Source of the DNA: Streptomyces olindensis
Lineage (GTDB): Bacteria; Actinomycetota; Actinomycetes; Streptomycetales; Streptomycetaceae
Length of the DNA: 57,165 bases
Direction of reading: 5' to 3'
Assembly: GCA_000696115.1 (NCBI GenBank)
Contig: JJOH01000105.1
Location: forward strand, 1 to 57,165
Shown: in pieces, positions 36,521-45,415 of the stretch
Layout: every line of letters starts with the position of its first letter
How positions within the stretch are numbered: the stretch's first letter is position 1
The notes under the pieces: generated by a model
What the model was told of the DNA's origin: nothing
Database searches by the model: none
Seen by the model: the letters and a program-made list of their open reading frames with translations, nothing else
Program-made: the position numbers and the translations under genes

Positions 36521-37846
36521 TCAGTGCAAGGGGTTGAAGTGCCGCTCCAGGCCCTGCCAGACGTCGTCGTAGCGCTCTTGCAGGTGTTCCGCCCGGGCCG
36601 CGTGCGGGGTGAGGGTGATCGGCCAGCGGGTCTCGAACATGAACGCCAGGCCGTCGTCGATCTTCTGCGGCTTCAGCTCGGCGGCGCTCGCGCGGTCGAA
36701 GGTCTCCCGGTCGGGGCCGTGCGCCGACATCATGTTGTGCAGCGAGCCGCCGCCCGGCACGAATCCCCCCTTCCCGGCGGTCTTGGCGTCGTAGGCGCCC
36801 TCGATCAGGCCCATGTACTCGGTCATCACGTTCCGGTGGAAGTACGGCGGCCGGAAGGTGTCCTCGCCCACCAGCCAGCGCGGCGCGAACACCACGAAGT
36901 CGACTCCGGCCAGGCCCGGGGTGTCCGACGGGGACGTCAGCACCGTGAAGATCGACGGGTCGGGATGGTCGTAGGTGATGGTGCCGAGCACATTGAAGCG
37001 GCGCAGGTCGTAGGCGTACGGCACATGGTTGCCGTGCCAGGCGACGACGTCGAGCGGGGAGTGGTCGTAGGTGGCGGTCCACAGGTTGCCGCAGAACTTG
37101 TTCACCACCTCCACCGGGCCCTCGACGTCCTCGTACGCGGCGACCGGGGCGCGGAAGTCGCGAGCGTTGGCGAGGCCGTTGGCGCCGATCGGGCCCAGGT
37201 CGGGGAGGCGGAACGGCGCCCCGTAGTTCTCGCACACATAGCCGCGGGCGGAATCCTCGAGCAGCTCCACACGGAAGCGGACACCACGCGGAATCAGCGC
37301 GATATGGCCTGGCTCCACATGGAGCAGGCCGAACTCCGTGCGCAGCAACAGCCCGCCGCGCTCCGGGACGATCAGCAGCTCGCCGTCCGCGTCGCTGAAC
37401 ACCCGCTCCATGGAGGCGTTGGCGGTGTAGAGGTGCACGGCGATGCCCGTGCGCTGGGTGGCGTCGCCGTTGCCGCCGAGGGTCCACAGGCCGGCCAGGA
37501 AGTCGGTCTCCGGCGCCGGGTCGGGCAGGGGGTTCCAGCGCAGGCGGTTGGGGTCGGGCACGGTCTGGGTGAACGGGGCCGTGCGGATCGAGCCGTTGTG
37601 GGTCCGGCTGAACGCCGGGTGCGCGGCCGAGGGGCGGATCCGGTACAGCCACGAGCGGCGGTTGTGGGCCCGCGGCTCCGTGAAGGCCGTGCCGCTCAGC
37701 TGTTCCGCGTACAGTCCGAGCGGGGCCCGCTGGGGCGAGTTGCGGCCCTCGGGCAGTGCGCCCGGGACGGCCTCGGAGCTGTGCTCGTTGCCGAAGCCGG
37801 AGAGGTAGGTCAGCCCTTCGGCGGTCTTCCGCGCGTCCGCACCCAT
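36521..37846 (-). CDS. hmgA: Homogentisate 1,2-dioxygenase
   Basis: A 441-aa iron-dependent ring-cleaving enzyme of phenylalanine/tyrosine catabolism, converting homogentisate to maleylacetoacetate. The N-terminus YLSGFGNEHSSEAVPGALP is the family hallmark. The iron ligands are visible as His335 and Glu341 in HRNVMTEYMGL and a His in NMMSAHGPD near residue 371. Length matches the family. The ATG follows a weak AGGGAGC. A TCCTA...TAGGA element lies in its promoter (37872-37891). The adjacent HutC-type GntR is its probable regulator. No fumarylacetoacetase is nearby. Confidence 0.96.
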   Translation of the reverse strand: MGADARKTAEGLTYLSGFGNEHSSEAVPGALPEGRNSPQRAPLGLYAEQLSGTAFTEPRAHNRRSWLYRIRPSAAHPAFSRTHNGSIRTAPFTQTVPDPNRLRWNPLPDPAPETDFLAGLWTLGGNGDATQRTGIAVHLYTANASMERVFSDADGELLIVPERGGLLLRTEFGLLHVEPGHIALIPRGVRFRVELLEDSARGYVCENYGAPFRLPDLGPIGANGLANARDFRAPVAAYEDVEGPVEVVNKFCGNLWTATYDHSPLDVVAWHGNHVPYAYDLRRFNVLGTITYDHPDPSIFTVLTSPSDTPGLAGVDFVVFAPRWLVGEDTFRPPYFHRNVMTEYMGLIEGAYDAKTAGKGGFVPGGGSLHNMMSAHGPDRETFDRASAAELKPQKIDDGLAFMFETRWPITLTPHAARAEHLQERYDDVWQGLERHFNPLH

Positions 37847-37999
37847 GATCGCTGCTCCCTTGCGGTCTGATTCCTATGCAACACCGTAGGATTGCGATTT
37901 CGCCGGCGCAAGAGGGACTCGGGCCCTCCTCTTCGCGGATGACCCGAACCCGACCTGAGGATGATCCGCCGCCCGGACAGGTGTTCTAGGCTCCCGGAT

Positions 38000-38545
38000 A
38001 TGTCGTGGACACGCAGACCTCTGACCGTGCTCGCGGTCTGTGCCCTCCTGGCCGGAGTCGCGGGCTGCGGCTCCGGTGACACCCCGGGCGGGGGGACGAC
38101 ACCCACCCCGGCGGGCAGGCTCCTGGAGGACCGGGACAAGGAGGGGCGGCCCTACCGCGAGGTGGAGGCGGAGGACGCCCCCGACGTCGGTGTCGAGGTC
38201 CAGCCAGGCCGGTCCGGCGGCTGGGACGTACGGCTGACCGTGCGGAACTTCCGCTTCTCGCCGGCCGGCGCGGCGGCCCGGGCGGTGGCCGGGCGGGGCC
38301 TCGCGCACCTCTACGTCGACGGCCGCCTCGTCGCCCGGCTGCGCGCCCCCGGGCACCGCCTCGCCGCCGGCCTCGTCCCGCGCGGCACGCACCACGTCAC
38401 GGCCCGCCTCTACGCCGACGACGGCACGGTGTGGGCGGTGGACGGCAGGCCGGTGGAGAGCACAGCCGACATCACCGCGTCGGGACCCGCCCCGGGCGCG
38501 ACGCCGAGCGCGGCCGCTCGGCGGGGGTGGGGGCGTCTGTGGTGA
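38000..38545 (+). CDS. Predicted lipoprotein, unknown function
   Basis: A 181-aa secreted lipoprotein. The signal peptide MSWTRRPLTVLAVCALLAG ends in the lipobox V-A-G-C, so Cys25 would be lipidated. The mature part is a beta-rich domain with VRLTVRNFRFSPAG, LAHLYVDGRLVARL and HHVTARLYADDGTVWAV. This pattern resembles small copper- or substrate-binding lipoproteins, but no ligand set is clear. The tail is Pro/Ala/Arg-rich and ends at TGA 38543, where the 42-bp repeat array begins. ATG 38000 lacks a strong RBS. Confidence 0.75.
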   Translation: MSWTRRPLTVLAVCALLAGVAGCGSGDTPGGGTTPTPAGRLLEDRDKEGRPYREVEAEDAPDVGVEVQPGRSGGWDVRLTVRNFRFSPAGAAARAVAGRGLAHLYVDGRLVARLRAPGHRLAAGLVPRGTHHVTARLYADDGTVWAVDGRPVESTADITASGPAPGATPSAAARRGWGRLW

Positions 38546-38965
38546 CGAGTGGGGCTGGTCGGCAGGGGGCGGGGTGCCCGTGGTGTCGAGCGTGACCGCC
38601 CGGCAATGGGTGCGTGTGCCTGTGGTCTCGAGCGTGATCGCTCGGCGGGGGCGGGGGTGCCTGTGGTGTCGAGCGTGATCGCTCGGCAGGGGGTGTGGGT
38701 GCCTGTGGCGCCGAGCGCGATCGCTCGGCAGGGAGCGGGGGCGTCTGTGGTGTCGAGCGTGGTCGGTCGGCAGGGGGTGCGGGTGCCTGTGGTGTCGAGC
38801 GTGATCGCTCGGCGGGGGGCGGAGGCGCCCGTGGTGTCGAGCGTGGGCGGTCGGCAGGGGGTGCGGGTGCCTGTGGTGTCGAGCGCGATCGCTCGGCAGA
38901 GGGCGGGGGCGTCTGTGGTGCCGAATGTGACTGCCCGGCAGGGGGCGGCGGCGCCCGTGGTGGTC
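38532..38965. repeat. Array of about ten 42-bp tandem repeats with a palindromic core
   Basis: Units of exactly 42 bases start near TGTGGTGTCGAGCG and recur ten times with 70-95% identity. Each carries CGAGCG-N4-CGCTCG or a close variant, a 16-bp palindrome that could form a small hairpin. 42 is a multiple of three, so open frames run through in several registers, but no start or codon pattern supports a gene. The block separates the lipoprotein and tetR genes, which read in the same direction. Confidence 0.85.
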
Positions 38966-39018
38966 GCCTGGGTGCAGTCCGGGGGGCGAGGTTCACCGGG
39001 TCGCGCCGGAAAGGCATC

Positions 39019-39636
39019 ATGAAGCCCGTGCCCCACGCGACATCGCTCCGTCGTGCGCCCGTGCAGCGGCGCAGTGCCGAACGCCTGGCCAGGATCCTCG
39101 ACGCCTGCGCCGACCTCCTCGACGAGGTCGGTTACGACGCCCTGAGCACCCGTGCCGTCGCCCAGCGCGCCGGTGTGCCCATCGGCTCGGTCTACCGCTT
39201 CTTCGGCAACAAACGCCAGATGGTCGACGCACTGGCCCAGCGCAACCTGGAGCGGTACACCACCCGCGTCACCGAGCGCCTGCGGGAGGCGGGTGAGGGA
39301 GGCTGGCGCGAGGCCATGGACGCCGTGCTCGACGAGTACCTGGAGATGAAGCGCACCGCGCCCGGCTTCTCCCTGGTCGACTTCGGCAACCAGATCCCGG
39401 TCGGCGCCCGCGACGCCGAACCCAACCACCGCGTCGCCGACCGCCTCACCGAACTCCTCGCCGGCCACCTCGACCGCGAGCCCGACGAGGATCTGCGCCG
39501 GGTGTTCCTGATCGCCGTGGAGACCGCCGACACCCTCGTCCACCTGGCGTTCCGGCTCGCGTCGGAGGGTGACGAGAAGATCATCGCGGAGGCCCGGGAG
39601 ATGCTGCGGGGGTACCTGGCCCGGGTGCTCGACTGA
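39019..39636 (+). CDS. TetR-family transcriptional regulator
   Basis: A 205-aa regulator. The helix-turn-helix is YDALSTRAVAQRAGVPIGSVYRFFGNK near residues 41-67, and the C-terminal ligand domain follows the TetR_C_17-like pattern (FSLVDFGNQIPVG; FRLASEGDEKII). ATG 39019 has GGAAAGGC upstream. The frame is open into the repeat block upstream, but that part is non-coding. A perfect 18-bp palindrome at 39716-39733 lies just downstream, in front of the oxidoreductase gene. Confidence 0.9.
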   Translation: MKPVPHATSLRRAPVQRRSAERLARILDACADLLDEVGYDALSTRAVAQRAGVPIGSVYRFFGNKRQMVDALAQRNLERYTTRVTERLREAGEGGWREAMDAVLDEYLEMKRTAPGFSLVDFGNQIPVGARDAEPNHRVADRLTELLAGHLDREPDEDLRRVFLIAVETADTLVHLAFRLASEGDEKIIAEAREMLRGYLARVLD

Positions 39637-39715
39637 ACCTGCCGGGGTACCGCGCCGGGATCGCCTGCCCCAGGGCGCTCGACCGATCCCGCGGCCGGCG
39701 AGGACTCCCCTCCGT

Positions 39716-39733
39716 GCATACCGGTCGGTATGC
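39716..39733. promoter_or_regulatory. TetR-type operator before the molybdopterin oxidoreductase
   Basis: GCATACCG GT CGGTATGC is a perfect palindrome of the common TetR type, 46 bases before the GTG at 39780. The tetR at 39019 ends 80 bases upstream. Confidence 0.65.
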
Positions 39734-39779
39734 TCGGTCGCGTCCGCGCGTCACCGCAGCCGCCGCCCCGGGAGGACCC

Positions 39780-42047
39780 GTGTCCCGCACCGCCCTGCGC
39801 ATCTGTCCCCTCTGCGAGGCCACCTGCGGCCTGACGCTCACCATCGAGGGGACGCGCGTCACCCACGCCCGCGGAGACCGCGACGACGTCTTCAGCCGGG
39901 GCTTCATCTGCCCCAAGGGCGCCTCCTTCGGGGCCGTCGACTCCGACCCCGACCGCCTGCGCACACCACTGGTGCGCAGGGACGGCGAACTGCGCGAGGC
40001 CACCTGGGAGGAGGCCTTCGACGCGGTCGCCGCCGGCATCCGGCCGGTCGTCGAGCGGTACGGCCCGAACGCGGTCGGTGTCGTCCTCGGCAACCCCAAC
40101 GTGCACACCATGGCCGGCGCCCTCTACCCGCCCGTGCTGCTCGCCGGGCTCGGCACACGCAGCGTCTTCACCGCCTCCACGGTCGACCAGATGCCCAAGC
40201 ACGTCTCCAGCGGCCTGCTCTACGGCGACGCCAACGCGATCCCCGTGCCCGACCTGGACCGCACGGACCATCTGCTCCTCATCGGCGCCAACCCGCTGGA
40301 GTCCAACGGCAGTCTGTGCACCGCCCCCGACTTCCCCGGCAAGCTGAAGGCGCTCAAGGCCCGCGGCGGCACCCTCGTCGTGATCGACCCGCGGCGCACC
40401 CGCACGGCCAAGCTCGCCGACCGGCACATCGCGGTACGGCCCGGCACCGACGCGCTGCTGCTGGCGGCGATGGCCCGGGTGCTCTTCGACGAGGGTCTCG
40501 TCGAGCCGACCCCGCACGTCCGGGGCGTGGAGGAACTGTCCGACGCCCTGCGGGAGTTCACCCCCGAAGCCGTCGCCGACGCCTGTGACGTCGAGGCCGG
40601 TCTCATCCGCGTCCTGGCCCGCGACCTCGCCGCCGCTCCCACGGCCGCCGTGTACGGCCGCATCGGCAGCTGCACCGTCCCGCACGGCACCCTCGCCAGC
40701 TGGCTCGTCGACGTGCTGAACATCCTCACCGGCAACCTCGACCGGCCCGGCGGCGCGCTCTTCCCGCAGGCCGCCACCGACAAGACCCCGCGCCCCACCG
40801 GGCCCGGCCGGGGCTTCGCCCTCGGGCGCTGGCACTCCCGGGTGAGCCGCCACCCCGAGGCGAAGGGCGAGCTGCCCCTGTCGGCCCTCGCCGAGGAGAT
40901 CGACACCGCCACCGAGGAGGGCGAGCCGATCCGCGCGCTCATCGCCGTCGCCGCCAATCCCGTGCTGTCCGCACCCGACGGCGACCGGCTCGACAAGGCG
41001 CTCGACTCTCTCGACTTCATGGTCAGCGTCGACCCGTACCTCAACGAGACCTCGCGCCACGCCCACGTGGTCCTGCCCCCGCCCCCGCCCTCCCGGAGTC
41101 CGCACCACGACTTCGCCTTCAACACGCTCGCCGTGCGCAACCAGGTCCGCTACACCCGCGCCGCGATCCCGCTGGAGCCGGACCGCATGGCGGAGACGGA
41201 GATCCTGGCCCGCCTGATCCTCGCCGTGACGGGCATGCACGGGGCCGATCCCGCCGCCGTGGACCAGATGGTCGTCGACCAGACCCTCGGCAAGGCCGTC
41301 AGGGAACCGCACTCGCCCGTGCACGGCCGGGACCCGCGCGAACTCGCCGCCCGGCTCACGGGCGAGAACGGCCCCGAGCGACGGCTCGACATGATGCTCC
41401 GCCTCGGCCCCTACGGCGACGGCTTCGGCGTACGACCGGACGGACTGACCCTGGAGAAACTGCTCGCGCACCCGCACGGCATCGACCTCGGCCCGCTGCG
41501 CCCTCGCCTGCCGCAGCCGCTGAAGACCGGGAGCGGCGAGGTCGAGCTGCTGCCCGAGCCGATCGCCGCCGACCTGCCCCGCCTGCGCGCGGCCCTCGCC
41601 GAACGCCCCGAGGGGCTCGTCCTGGTCGGACGCCGCCACCTCCGCTCCAACAACAGCTGGATGCACAACGTGCCCGCCCTGACCGGCGGTTCCAACCGCT
41701 GCACCCTGCACATCCACCCCGCGGACGCCGAACGGCTCGGCGTACGCGACGGTGAGGCGGTGCGCGTGAAGGGCGCCGGGGGAGAGGTGACCGCACCGGC
41801 CGAGGTCACCGACACGGTTCGGCCCGGTGTGGTGAGTCTGCCGCACGGCTGGGGCCACGACCGCCCCGGCACCCGTCTCCGCCACGCCGCCACCGACCCC
41901 GGCGTCAACGTCAACCAGCTCCTCGACGGCAGCCTCCTCGACCCGCTGTCGGGCAACGCGGTCCTCAACGGCGTACCCGTCGACGTCGCCCCCGCGACCG
42001 TCCCGGAGACCCCATCTCTGACCGAAAAGCTCACGCCTCTGACCTGA
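39780..42047 (+). CDS. Molybdopterin-dependent oxidoreductase (formate dehydrogenase/nitrate reductase superfamily)
   Basis: A 755-aa cytoplasmic oxidoreductase binding a bis-MGD cofactor. GTG 39780 follows GGGAGGACCC. An N-terminal 4Fe-4S site has CPLCEATCGL with a fourth Cys in GFICPKGAS. Then come the molybdopterin-binding folds (LGNPNVHTMAG; LIGANPLESNGSL; VVIDPRRTRTAKLAD), and the C-terminal dinucleotide-binding domain with RRHLRSNNSWMHN and GVVSLPHGWGHDR. No Tat signal is visible, so it is cytoplasmic. The electron partner and substrate are unknown. A palindrome for the upstream TetR lies before it. Confidence 0.9.
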   Translation: MSRTALRICPLCEATCGLTLTIEGTRVTHARGDRDDVFSRGFICPKGASFGAVDSDPDRLRTPLVRRDGELREATWEEAFDAVAAGIRPVVERYGPNAVGVVLGNPNVHTMAGALYPPVLLAGLGTRSVFTASTVDQMPKHVSSGLLYGDANAIPVPDLDRTDHLLLIGANPLESNGSLCTAPDFPGKLKALKARGGTLVVIDPRRTRTAKLADRHIAVRPGTDALLLAAMARVLFDEGLVEPTPHVRGVEELSDALREFTPEAVADACDVEAGLIRVLARDLAAAPTAAVYGRIGSCTVPHGTLASWLVDVLNILTGNLDRPGGALFPQAATDKTPRPTGPGRGFALGRWHSRVSRHPEAKGELPLSALAEEIDTATEEGEPIRALIAVAANPVLSAPDGDRLDKALDSLDFMVSVDPYLNETSRHAHVVLPPPPPSRSPHHDFAFNTLAVRNQVRYTRAAIPLEPDRMAETEILARLILAVTGMHGADPAAVDQMVVDQTLGKAVREPHSPVHGRDPRELAARLTGENGPERRLDMMLRLGPYGDGFGVRPDGLTLEKLLAHPHGIDLGPLRPRLPQPLKTGSGEVELLPEPIAADLPRLRAALAERPEGLVLVGRRHLRSNNSWMHNVPALTGGSNRCTLHIHPADAERLGVRDGEAVRVKGAGGEVTAPAEVTDTVRPGVVSLPHGWGHDRPGTRLRHAATDPGVNVNQLLDGSLLDPLSGNAVLNGVPVDVAPATVPETPSLTEKLTPLT

Positions 42048-42096
42048 GCAAAGCTGTGACCAGCAGTTTTGCGCTTATTGCTCGCACGTCAACGTC

Positions 42097-42126
42097 TTGT
42101 TAACGCTGCTTGACGGGACCTAACGT
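42097..42126 (+). promoter_or_regulatory. Promoter of the citrate transporter gene
   Basis: TTGTTA (42097-42102) and TAACGT (42121-42126) are 18 bases apart, fitting a vegetative promoter. The -10 lies within the left arm ACCTAACGT (42118-42126) of an inverted repeat. Confidence 0.5.
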
Positions 42127-42174
42127 CTCGGACACCGCCGGCCCTGGTGGGATGTTCAAGGGCGAACGTTAGGT
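42118..42174. promoter_or_regulatory. Inverted repeat ACCTAACGT / ACGTTAGGT before the citrate transporter
   Basis: Arms at 42118-42126 and 42166-42174 are perfect 9-bp complements, 39 bases apart, flanking the predicted transcription start. Either two half-operators or the arms of an RNA hairpin just before the ATG at 42183. Confidence 0.5.
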
Positions 42175-42182
42175 ATCCACTC

Positions 42183-43625
42183 ATGCTGACCATCCTCGGC
42201 TTCGCCATGATCGCGACCTTCCTGGTCCTGATCATGATGAAGAAGATGTCGCCGATCGCGGCGCTCGTGCTGATTCCCGCGCTGTTCTGCGTGTTCGTCG
42301 GCAAGGGCGCCAAGCTCGGCGACTACGTCCTCGACGGCGTGACCGACCTCGCCCCCACCGCGGCGATGCTCATGTTCGCGATCGTCTACTTCGGAGTGAT
42401 GATCGACGTCGGTCTCTTCGACCCGATCGTCCGAGGCATCCTCAAATTCTGCAAAGCCGACCCGATGCGGATCGTCGTGGGCACCGCCCTGCTCGCCGCG
42501 ATCGTGTCGCTGGACGGCGACGGCTCCACCACCTTCATGATCACCGTCTCGGCGATGTACCCGCTGTACAAGCGCCTGAAGATGAGCCTGGTCGTGATGA
42601 CCGGTGTCGCCGCCATGGCCAACGGCGTGATGAACACCCTGCCCTGGGGCGGCCCGACCGCCCGCGCCGCCACCGCGCTCAAGCTCGACGCCAGCGACAT
42701 CTTCGTCCCGATGATCCCGGCGCTCCTGGTCGGCCTGCTCTTCGTCTTCGTCCTCTCCTACGTCCTCGGTGTGCGCGAGCGCAGGCGGCTGGGCGTGCTG
42801 ACGCTGGACGAGGTGCTGGACGAGGAGAAGGAGACCGAGACGGTCCTCGTGGGCGCCGGCGGCTCCGGCGACGGCAAGGTCTCCATGCGCAAGGGCGCCG
42901 TGGCCGTCACGGGCGGCGCCGGCTCCGGCACGGACGCCGCCGAGAACGCCGGTGGCGCCGGGGACTCCGCGGACGACGACGGCTTCCAGGGTCTCGACCC
43001 GAACCGGTCCACCCTGCGCCCCAAGCTCTACTGGTTCAACGCGCTGCTCACGGTCACCCTGCTCACCGCCATGATCATGGAGTGGCTGCCGATCCCGGTG
43101 CTGTTCCTGCTCGGCGCCGCGCTCGCCCTGTCCGTGAACTTCCCGCACATCCCCGACCAGAAGGCCCGCCTGGCCGCCCACGCCGACAACGTCCTGAACG
43201 TCTCCGGCATGGTCTTCGCCGCCGCCGTCTTCACCGGCGTCCTCCAGGGCACCGGCATGGTCGACAACATGGCCAAGTGGATGGTGGACGTCATCCCCGG
43301 CAGCATGGGCCCGCACATGGCCCTCGTCACCGGCATCCTGAGCCTCCCGCTCACCTACTTCATGTCGAACGACGGCTTCTACTTCGGCGTCCTGCCCGTC
43401 CTCGCCGAGGCCGGTGCCGCGCACGGCGTCTCCCCGCTGGAGATGGCCCGCGCCTCCCTGGTCGGCCAGCCGCTGCACATGTCCAGCCCGCTCGTCCCGG
43501 CCGTCTACGTCCTGGTCGGCATGGCGAAGGTGGAGTTCGGCGACCACACGAAGTTCGTCGTGAAGTGGGCCGCCCTCACCTGCCTGGTCATCCTCGGAGC
43601 GGGCATGCTCTTCGGCATCATCTGA
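42183..43625 (+). CDS. CitMHS-family citrate transporter
   Basis: A 480-aa secondary transporter with about twelve helices, importing metal-citrate complexes with protons. Family features: an early FAMIATFLVLIMMKKMSP, the VSLDGDGSTTFMITVSA motif near residues 115-131, NTLPWGGPTARAA near residue 156, and a second half repeat ending LPLTYFMSNDGFYFGVLP. A cytoplasmic Gly/Asp/Glu-rich loop (residues 205-275) separates the halves. ATG 42183 has a weak AGG RBS. It precedes an MFS gene by 31 bases and may be co-transcribed. Confidence 0.93.
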   Translation: MLTILGFAMIATFLVLIMMKKMSPIAALVLIPALFCVFVGKGAKLGDYVLDGVTDLAPTAAMLMFAIVYFGVMIDVGLFDPIVRGILKFCKADPMRIVVGTALLAAIVSLDGDGSTTFMITVSAMYPLYKRLKMSLVVMTGVAAMANGVMNTLPWGGPTARAATALKLDASDIFVPMIPALLVGLLFVFVLSYVLGVRERRRLGVLTLDEVLDEEKETETVLVGAGGSGDGKVSMRKGAVAVTGGAGSGTDAAENAGGAGDSADDDGFQGLDPNRSTLRPKLYWFNALLTVTLLTAMIMEWLPIPVLFLLGAALALSVNFPHIPDQKARLAAHADNVLNVSGMVFAAAVFTGVLQGTGMVDNMAKWMVDVIPGSMGPHMALVTGILSLPLTYFMSNDGFYFGVLPVLAEAGAAHGVSPLEMARASLVGQPLHMSSPLVPAVYVLVGMAKVEFGDHTKFVVKWAALTCLVILGAGMLFGII

Positions 43626-43656
43626 CCGTTCGACCGACGCTCCCGTGGAGGACATT

Positions 43657-44910
43657 GTGAGGCCCGGTGGGTACCGCGGCTGGCTGCTCCGCCTCGTCAT
43701 CGCCTTCGGCTTCGCGCAGGGGGCGGTGTCGATGGCCCGGCCCGCCGTCTCCTACCGGGCCCTCGCGCTGGGCGCCGACGAGCGGGCCGTCGGCGTGATC
43801 GCCGGCGTGTACGCGCTGCTGCCGCTGTTCGCCGCCGTCCCCCTGGGCCGCCGCACCGACCACGGCCGCTGCGCGCCCCTGCTGCCGGTCGGCGTGGTGC
43901 TCATCTCCGGCGGCTGCGCGCTCAGCGGCGTGGCGAACTCCCTGTGGGCGATGGCCCTGTGGAGCGGGGTGATGGGACTCGGCCACCTCTGCTTCGTCAT
44001 CGGCTCCCAGTCCCTCGTCGCCCGGCAGTCCGAGCCGCACGAACAGGACCGCAACTTCGGCCACTTCACCATCGGCGCCGCACTGGGCCAGCTGATGGGC
44101 CCGATCGCCGCGGGCGCCCTCATCGGTGGCGACGACAGGGTGGGCACCAGCGCGCTCGCCCTGATCGTGGCGGGCGGTGTCGCGGCGGTCGCGTTCACCT
44201 CGCTGTGGCGCATCGAGCACCGCCGTACGGCGTCCGCGTCCCGTCCGGACAAGGGCGACCGCGTCCCGGTCCGGGGCATCCTGCGCACCCGGGGCGTCCC
44301 CGCGGGCATCTTCATCAGCCTCGCCGTGCTGTCCGCGACCGACATCCTCACCGCCTACCTGCCGGTGGTCGGTGAGCACCGGGGCATCGCGCCGTCCATG
44401 ATCGGCGTCCTGCTCAGCCTGCGCGCGGCGGCCACGATCGCCTGCCGCCTCGTGCTGACGCCCCTGCTGCGGCTGCTCGGCCGGACCCTGCTGCTGACCG
44501 TGACCTGCCTGCTGGCGGCCGTGCTCTGCGCGGGCATCGCCCTGCCGGTGCCGGTGTGGGCGCTCGCCGTGGTGCTGGTCGCGCTCGGCTTCTGCCTCGG
44601 GGTCGGGCAGCCGTTGTCCATGACGACGGTCGTCCAGGCCGCCCCCGACGACGCCCGTTCCACGGCCCTCGCGCTGCGGCTGACCGGGAACCGGCTGGGC
44701 CAGGTCGCCGCGCCCGCCGCGGCCGGAATGATCGCCGGGGTCGCGGGTGTGGCGGCGCCGTTCGTGATGCTGGGGGTGCTGCTGCTGGTGTCCTCCGGGG
44801 TCGCGTTGCGGTCGCCCGGGGAGCCCGAGGGCGCGGGTGGTGAGAAGGCCCAGGGGGTGCCGAGAGCGCGTCGGCGTGGGGTGGCGCTGCGCCGGAGGAG
44901 CGACATCTGA
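43657..44910 (+). CDS. MFS transporter
   Basis: A 417-aa major facilitator with about twelve helices. The GTG at 43657 follows GGAGG (43647-43651) by five bases; an earlier GTG at 43645 lacks an RBS. Motif A-like PLGRRTDHGR lies between helices 2 and 3. The C-terminal tail is basic (RARRRGVALRRRS). It follows the citrate transporter by 31 bases, so a common operon is possible. Substrate not recognisable; the general shape fits sugar or drug exporters. Confidence 0.88.
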   Translation: MRPGGYRGWLLRLVIAFGFAQGAVSMARPAVSYRALALGADERAVGVIAGVYALLPLFAAVPLGRRTDHGRCAPLLPVGVVLISGGCALSGVANSLWAMALWSGVMGLGHLCFVIGSQSLVARQSEPHEQDRNFGHFTIGAALGQLMGPIAAGALIGGDDRVGTSALALIVAGGVAAVAFTSLWRIEHRRTASASRPDKGDRVPVRGILRTRGVPAGIFISLAVLSATDILTAYLPVVGEHRGIAPSMIGVLLSLRAAATIACRLVLTPLLRLLGRTLLLTVTCLLAAVLCAGIALPVPVWALAVVLVALGFCLGVGQPLSMTTVVQAAPDDARSTALALRLTGNRLGQVAAPAAAGMIAGVAGVAAPFVMLGVLLLVSSGVALRSPGEPEGAGGEKAQGVPRARRRGVALRRRSDI

Positions 44911-44920
44911 CACGTCGTAG

Positions 44921-45218
44921 GCCGGCACCCGCACCGCCGTCCTCGCCGCTCTCACCCTCGCAGGGACCACCCTGAGCGGTGTGCCCGCCGTGGCCCAACC
45001 CATCCCGGGGGACAACGGAGACGTCAAGATCCACGCCAGCGCGACCCGGGCCGACGACCACCGCAACGACCCGAAGGTCTGCGACTTCTACCTCGCCGCG
45101 TTCAACTTCGACCCCGGCGAGAAGGTCAACTGGACCATCCTGCGGCGGCAGCTACGACCGCAGGAAGGGCTACTCCGGCAACGTCGTGGTCTTCGCCCAC
45201 CTCACCGGCGTCCGCTGA
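44921..45218 (+). pseudogene. Remnant of a small secreted protein gene
   Basis: Frame 44921-45150 encodes a signal-peptide-like TRTAVLAALTLAGTT followed by AQPIPGDNGDVKIHAS, CDFYLAAFNFDPGEKVNWTI. A TAG at 44918 removes the start. After WTI the sequence jumps to the other frame with GGSYDRRKGYSGNVVVFAHL and a natural stop TGA at 45218, so an internal stretch is missing and the frame is shifted. From memory, intact Streptomyces homologues are about 150 aa with both blocks joined in one frame. Decay by a 5' loss and internal deletion is the simplest reading. Confidence 0.75.
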
Positions 45219-45345
45219 CCGCCCCCGCGGCCCGTGCCCGGCCGAATCAGGCCGTCCACCTTCTCACCAGATGGACCGGAGCACCCGATCCCGCCCGGTC
45301 TCTTCCCCCGCACGCGCACATTCCGTTAACTTCCGTGACCCACAG

Positions 45346-45369
45346 CCCCGTGCGACCCGCACGGGGTTT
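45346..45369 (+). terminator. Terminator-like hairpin before the ABC ATPase gene
   Basis: CCCCGTGCG (45346-45354) pairs with CGCACGGGG (45358-45366) around ACC and is followed by TTT. It could end transcription of the upstream remnant or attenuate the ATPase gene 47 bases on. Confidence 0.65.
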
Positions 45370-45415
45370 CCGACCGCGGAGCACCAGCGCCCTGATGACC
45401 CCTCGGGGGCCCCTC

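Noticed and set aside
37872..37891. TCCTA...TAGGA as the GntR operator for hmgA
   Set aside because: Arms are only five bases and the match to the sequence before the gntR gene is partial; kept as a hint only.
38532..38965. CRISPR array
   Set aside because: Repeats are contiguous, with no unique spacers and no cas genes.
38549..39022. Open frames through the 42-bp repeat block
   Set aside because: All registers stay open because 42 is a multiple of three; no start with RBS and no codon bias support.
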